Shown here one piece after another: positions 5,816-7,049 of a stretch of 7,049 nt of DNA. Under the pieces are notes generated by a model. The model worked only from the letters and a program-made list of their open reading frames with translations, did no database searches and was not told the origin of the DNA. Source of the stretch: an uncultured Eubacteriales bacterium (GTDB lineage Bacteria > Bacillota > Clostridia > Oscillospirales > Acutalibacteraceae). The stretch's first letter is position 1, and every line of letters begins with the position of its first letter. The DNA lies in contig ONPE01000176.1 of NCBI GenBank assembly GCA_900319615.1, positions 1 through 7,049 on the forward strand, read 5' to 3'. The position numbers and the translations under genes are program-made.

Positions 5816-6008
5816 GGCGAAGGCGTCGGTCGGTGACGCCGACTATCGCCTCGGCATGACGGCGCGAGGCTATCTCGGGCACCACGCCGCCGTAGAGCTT
5901 GTGCTCCTCTACCTGCGAGGCGATGATATTTGACAGGACTGTCCTGCCGTCCTCAACGACAGCCGCGGCGGTCTCGTCACAGCTGCTTTCTATAGCGAGT
6001 ATTTTCAT
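5676..6008 (-). CDS. tsaD: TsaD, N-terminal part ending out of frame
   Basis: Residues 1-60 are a textbook TsaD start: MKILAIESSCDETAAAVVED, then SQVEEHKLYGGVVPEIASRRHAEAI. The ESSCDET phosphate-binding motif and VPEIASR are intact. After Asp60 the frame runs into Arg-rich sequence (RRLRRDLRSGS) with no family resemblance and stops at 5676, giving a 110-residue product with about 50 junk residues. ATG at 6008 is chosen because the family starts here and GAAAGGA lies about eight bases upstream; an upstream ATG at 6053 adds 15 unlike residues. It lies 53 bases after the rimI stop. Skipping one base at 5828 joins this part to the frame at 5033-5815 and gives 324 residues, about 13 short of the usual 337. 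Confidence 0.88.
   Translation of the reverse strand: MKILAIESSCDETAAAVVEDGRTVLSNIIASQVEEHKLYGGVVPEIASRRHAEAIVGVTDRRLRRDLRSGSDRSAAGGRELRKGLVARDRQAARAYPSSSLAYCGELYFA
5825..5832 (-). other. tsaD: tsaD frame break and apparent deletion junction
   Basis: The minus strand reads GTC ACC GAC C GAC GCC TTC GCC. The left codons encode Val-Thr-Asp of the upstream part; GAC GCC TTC GCC encodes Asp-Ala-Phe-Ala of the downstream part. A single C (5828) separates the frames. Comparison with E. coli TsaD from memory (AALKESGLTAKDI between the equivalent residues) indicates about 13 codons missing, a net loss of about 38 bases. The junction is a tandem CGACCGAC, which fits a deletion between short direct repeats or an assembly collapse. 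Confidence 0.75.
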
Positions 6009-6061
6009 ATACACTTTCCTTTCGCGGTAAACGACCGCATCACACAAGATCAACGGCTGAC

Positions 6062-6490
6062 TTACCTATCGAGCCGCATGATAACGGCGTCTTCCTTTGG
6101 GTCGCTGTAATAATCGCGGCGTTTGCCGACCTCGTAAAAGCCGAGGCTCTTGTACAGCGATATCGCAGGGATGTTGCTCTCCCTTACCTCGAGATACACG
6201 GCATCGAGCTCTTCACAGCATTCGACCGCGTTCTTTATCAGTTCGCGAGCGATACCCTTGCGGCGGTGATCGGGATGCACGGCGACCTCGACTATACTGC
6301 CCTCGCCCGATATACACTCAAAAGCGAGATAGCCGATGATCCTTCCGTCGGCGACAGCTGTACAGCAGGTCGAATCCGCCTTATCGAGCTGGGATGATAT
6401 CGAAGCCTCAGACCATGCGGACGGCCCGAAGCAGATATCGAGCAGCTCCTTGATCTCCCCGATATCGCCGGGGGTCATGCGCCTGATCAC
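6062..6490 (-). CDS. rimI: RimI-type ribosomal protein alanine N-acetyltransferase
   Basis: The 142-residue product is a single GNAT domain. The acetyl-CoA loop is VHPDHRRKGIARELI (71-85), with the R-x-x-G-x-A pattern. LEVRESNIPAISLYKSLGF (100-118) is the RimI signature and carries Glu101 and Tyr113; the end, KRRDYYSDPKEDAVIM (123-138), is also typical. RimI acetylates the N-terminus of ribosomal protein S18 in E. coli; substrates in Bacillota are less clear. GTG at 6490 is preferred: it overlaps the stop of the phosphatase gene as GTGA (6490-6487), and it keeps the IRRMTPGDI strand with which GNAT domains begin. ATG at 6478, with a weak AGG, is the alternative and would remove four residues. 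The open frame runs back to 6538 without family likeness. Next to tsaD as in many genomes, though tsaB and tsaE are not seen here. Confidence 0.9.
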   Translation of the reverse strand: MIRRMTPGDIGEIKELLDICFGPSAWSEASISSQLDKADSTCCTAVADGRIIGYLAFECISGEGSIVEVAVHPDHRRKGIARELIKNAVECCEELDAVYLEVRESNIPAISLYKSLGFYEVGKRRDYYSDPKEDAVIMRLDR

Positions 6491-6942
6491 AGCGTTGCGA
6501 TCAGCGCGAGCACGGCTGACTTGATATCGTCGCGGCATTTGCGGTAGACGGCAAGATCGCCGCCATAGGGGTCTACGATGTCGGTACGCAGATCGTAGGT
6601 ATCGTCGGGGTTCGGCGTGCGGCGAAGCACCCTCACCATGCCCGAGGGTATGCCGATGTTGCGCAGGATAGAGGCGTGCTCGTCACCCATGCCGACGAAG
6701 AGCGAGAACTCATTCAGGTCGACAGATGGCAAAAAGCGCGACATATGACCGCTGAGGTCGAGCCCGAGCTCGGCGACCGCATTGATCGCATTGAGCGAGG
6801 CGGGGCGACCGTTCACGGCGGCGATACCGGCGCTCTCGGCACGCCAGTCGAGCTCCTTTTCTTCCGCAAGAGAATTAAAAATCACCTCAGCCATCGGGCT
6901 GCGGCACGTGTTGCCTGTGCAGACGAATAATACTTTTTTCAT
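6487..6942 (-). CDS. ywlE: Low-molecular-weight phosphatase, probable protein arginine phosphatase (YwlE type)
   Basis: The 151-residue product is a low-molecular-weight protein phosphatase. The P-loop VCTGNTCRSPMAE (7-19) gives the C-x5-R-S motif with nucleophile Cys8 and Arg14, and the general acid is Asp124 in VDPYGGDL (123-130). Thr12 in the loop (CTGNTCRS, where tyrosine phosphatases usually have Ile) is the residue linked to phospho-arginine specificity in B. subtilis YwlE, and DPYGG is close to YwlE's DPFGG. Arginine phosphatase is thus preferred over tyrosine phosphatase, by family knowledge. YwlE counters the McsB kinase, which marks proteins for ClpCP. ATG at 6942 follows AAGGCGG at a spacing of about six, and that SD is part of the repeat palindrome at 6952-6971. 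It is the first gene of the minus-strand run visible here and overlaps rimI by four bases. Confidence 0.9.
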   Translation of the reverse strand: MKKVLFVCTGNTCRSPMAEVIFNSLAEEKELDWRAESAGIAAVNGRPASLNAINAVAELGLDLSGHMSRFLPSVDLNEFSLFVGMGDEHASILRNIGIPSGMVRVLRRTPNPDDTYDLRTDIVDPYGGDLAVYRKCRDDIKSAVLALIATL

Positions 6943-6950
6943 AATTTACC

Positions 6951-7002
6951 GCCTTCCCCTCGAGGGGAAGGTGCCGAGCCTGAGCGAGGCGGATGAGGTG
7001 TC
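6951..7002 (-). repeat. Dispersed-type palindromic repeat in the leader of the phosphatase gene
   Basis: Positions 6952-6971 form a perfect 20-base palindrome, CCTTCCCCTCGAGGGGAAGG. Next to it is a second small hairpin (GCCT 6978-6981 with AGGC 6987-6990), then GGATGAGGTGTC. The CACCTTCCCCTCGAGGGGAAGGC plus CACCTCATCCGCC combination resembles an intergenic repeat I recall as very common in Ruminococcus-like genomes. Pieces of the same core occur at 2682-2715 and 2919-2933. The end of the palindrome supplies GGAAGG to the ribosome binding region of the phosphatase, so the hairpin could hide that SD. Confidence 0.7.
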
Positions 7003-7017
7003 AGATGTGACATTATA
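6999..7017 (-). promoter_or_regulatory. Possible -10 box overlapped by a small inverted repeat
   Basis: On the minus strand a perfect TATAAT (7017-7012) is present, and TGTCA-CATC-TGACA (7012-6999) overlaps its last base, an operator-like arrangement. No acceptable -35 is found 16-19 bases upstream (AACTTC at the 17-base position) and there is no extended TG, so this is a weak promoter candidate for the phosphatase-rimI-tsaD run. Confidence 0.25.
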
Positions 7018-7049
7018 TCCTCGCACACTCCCCTGAAGTTATTGTGTAT

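Noticed and set aside
5825..5832. Programmed +1 frameshifting in tsaD
   Set aside because: Skipping one base would join the frames, but the product would still lack about 13 conserved residues, and no stop codon or known slippery arrangement lies at the junction.

Overview
The window looks like chromosomal DNA of a Gram-positive Bacillota, most likely a Clostridia/Oscillospiraceae (Ruminococcus-like) gut bacterium. The evidence is a DUF896 (YnzC-type) protein, a YwlE-type arginine phosphatase, strong AGGAGG ribosome binding sites, a moderately GC-rich composition, and intergenic repeats of a kind I recall from that group. The assignment is inferred from gene content only.

Layout. (1) 8-928, minus: a DUF4236 protein with a Lys-rich linker and an unrecognised C-terminal domain, with its own sigma-A-like promoter and SD. 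(2) 929-1158: divergent promoter region. (3) 1159-2711, plus: a polytopic O-antigen ligase/polymerase (Wzy_C-like) gene split by a one-base frameshift at about 2331-2334. (4) 2712-2996: non-coding, holding a 140-base imperfect inverted-repeat element, pieces of a second repeat, and a long hairpin that can end transcription from both sides. (5) 2997-6942, all minus: a compact run transcribed right to left, ywlE-like phosphatase, rimI, tsaD, a transglutaminase-like lipoprotein, ruvX and a DUF896 gene. (6) 6943-7049: leader of that run, containing a 20-base perfect palindrome within a dispersed-type repeat.

The minus-strand run is mostly housekeeping. RimI and TsaD are usual neighbours (ribosomal protein N-acetylation and tRNA t6A synthesis). 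RuvX (YqgF) is a small RNase H-fold protein implicated in rRNA processing. The phosphatase probably reverses protein arginine phosphorylation. The 438-residue lipoprotein between tsaD and ruvX is the accessory member; it has a full Cys-His-Asp triad and probably acts at the outer face of the membrane.

The most notable observation is that two otherwise well-preserved genes are broken. The glycan polymerase lacks one base: adding a G turns TGA into TGG and restores the frame. tsaD lacks about 38 bases, including some 13 codons of a conserved helix, at a CGACCGAC junction. Because tsaD is normally essential or nearly so, this is either a sequence/assembly artefact or a real and surprising loss. 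I see no CRISPR array, tRNA, rRNA, transposase or obvious new defence system.
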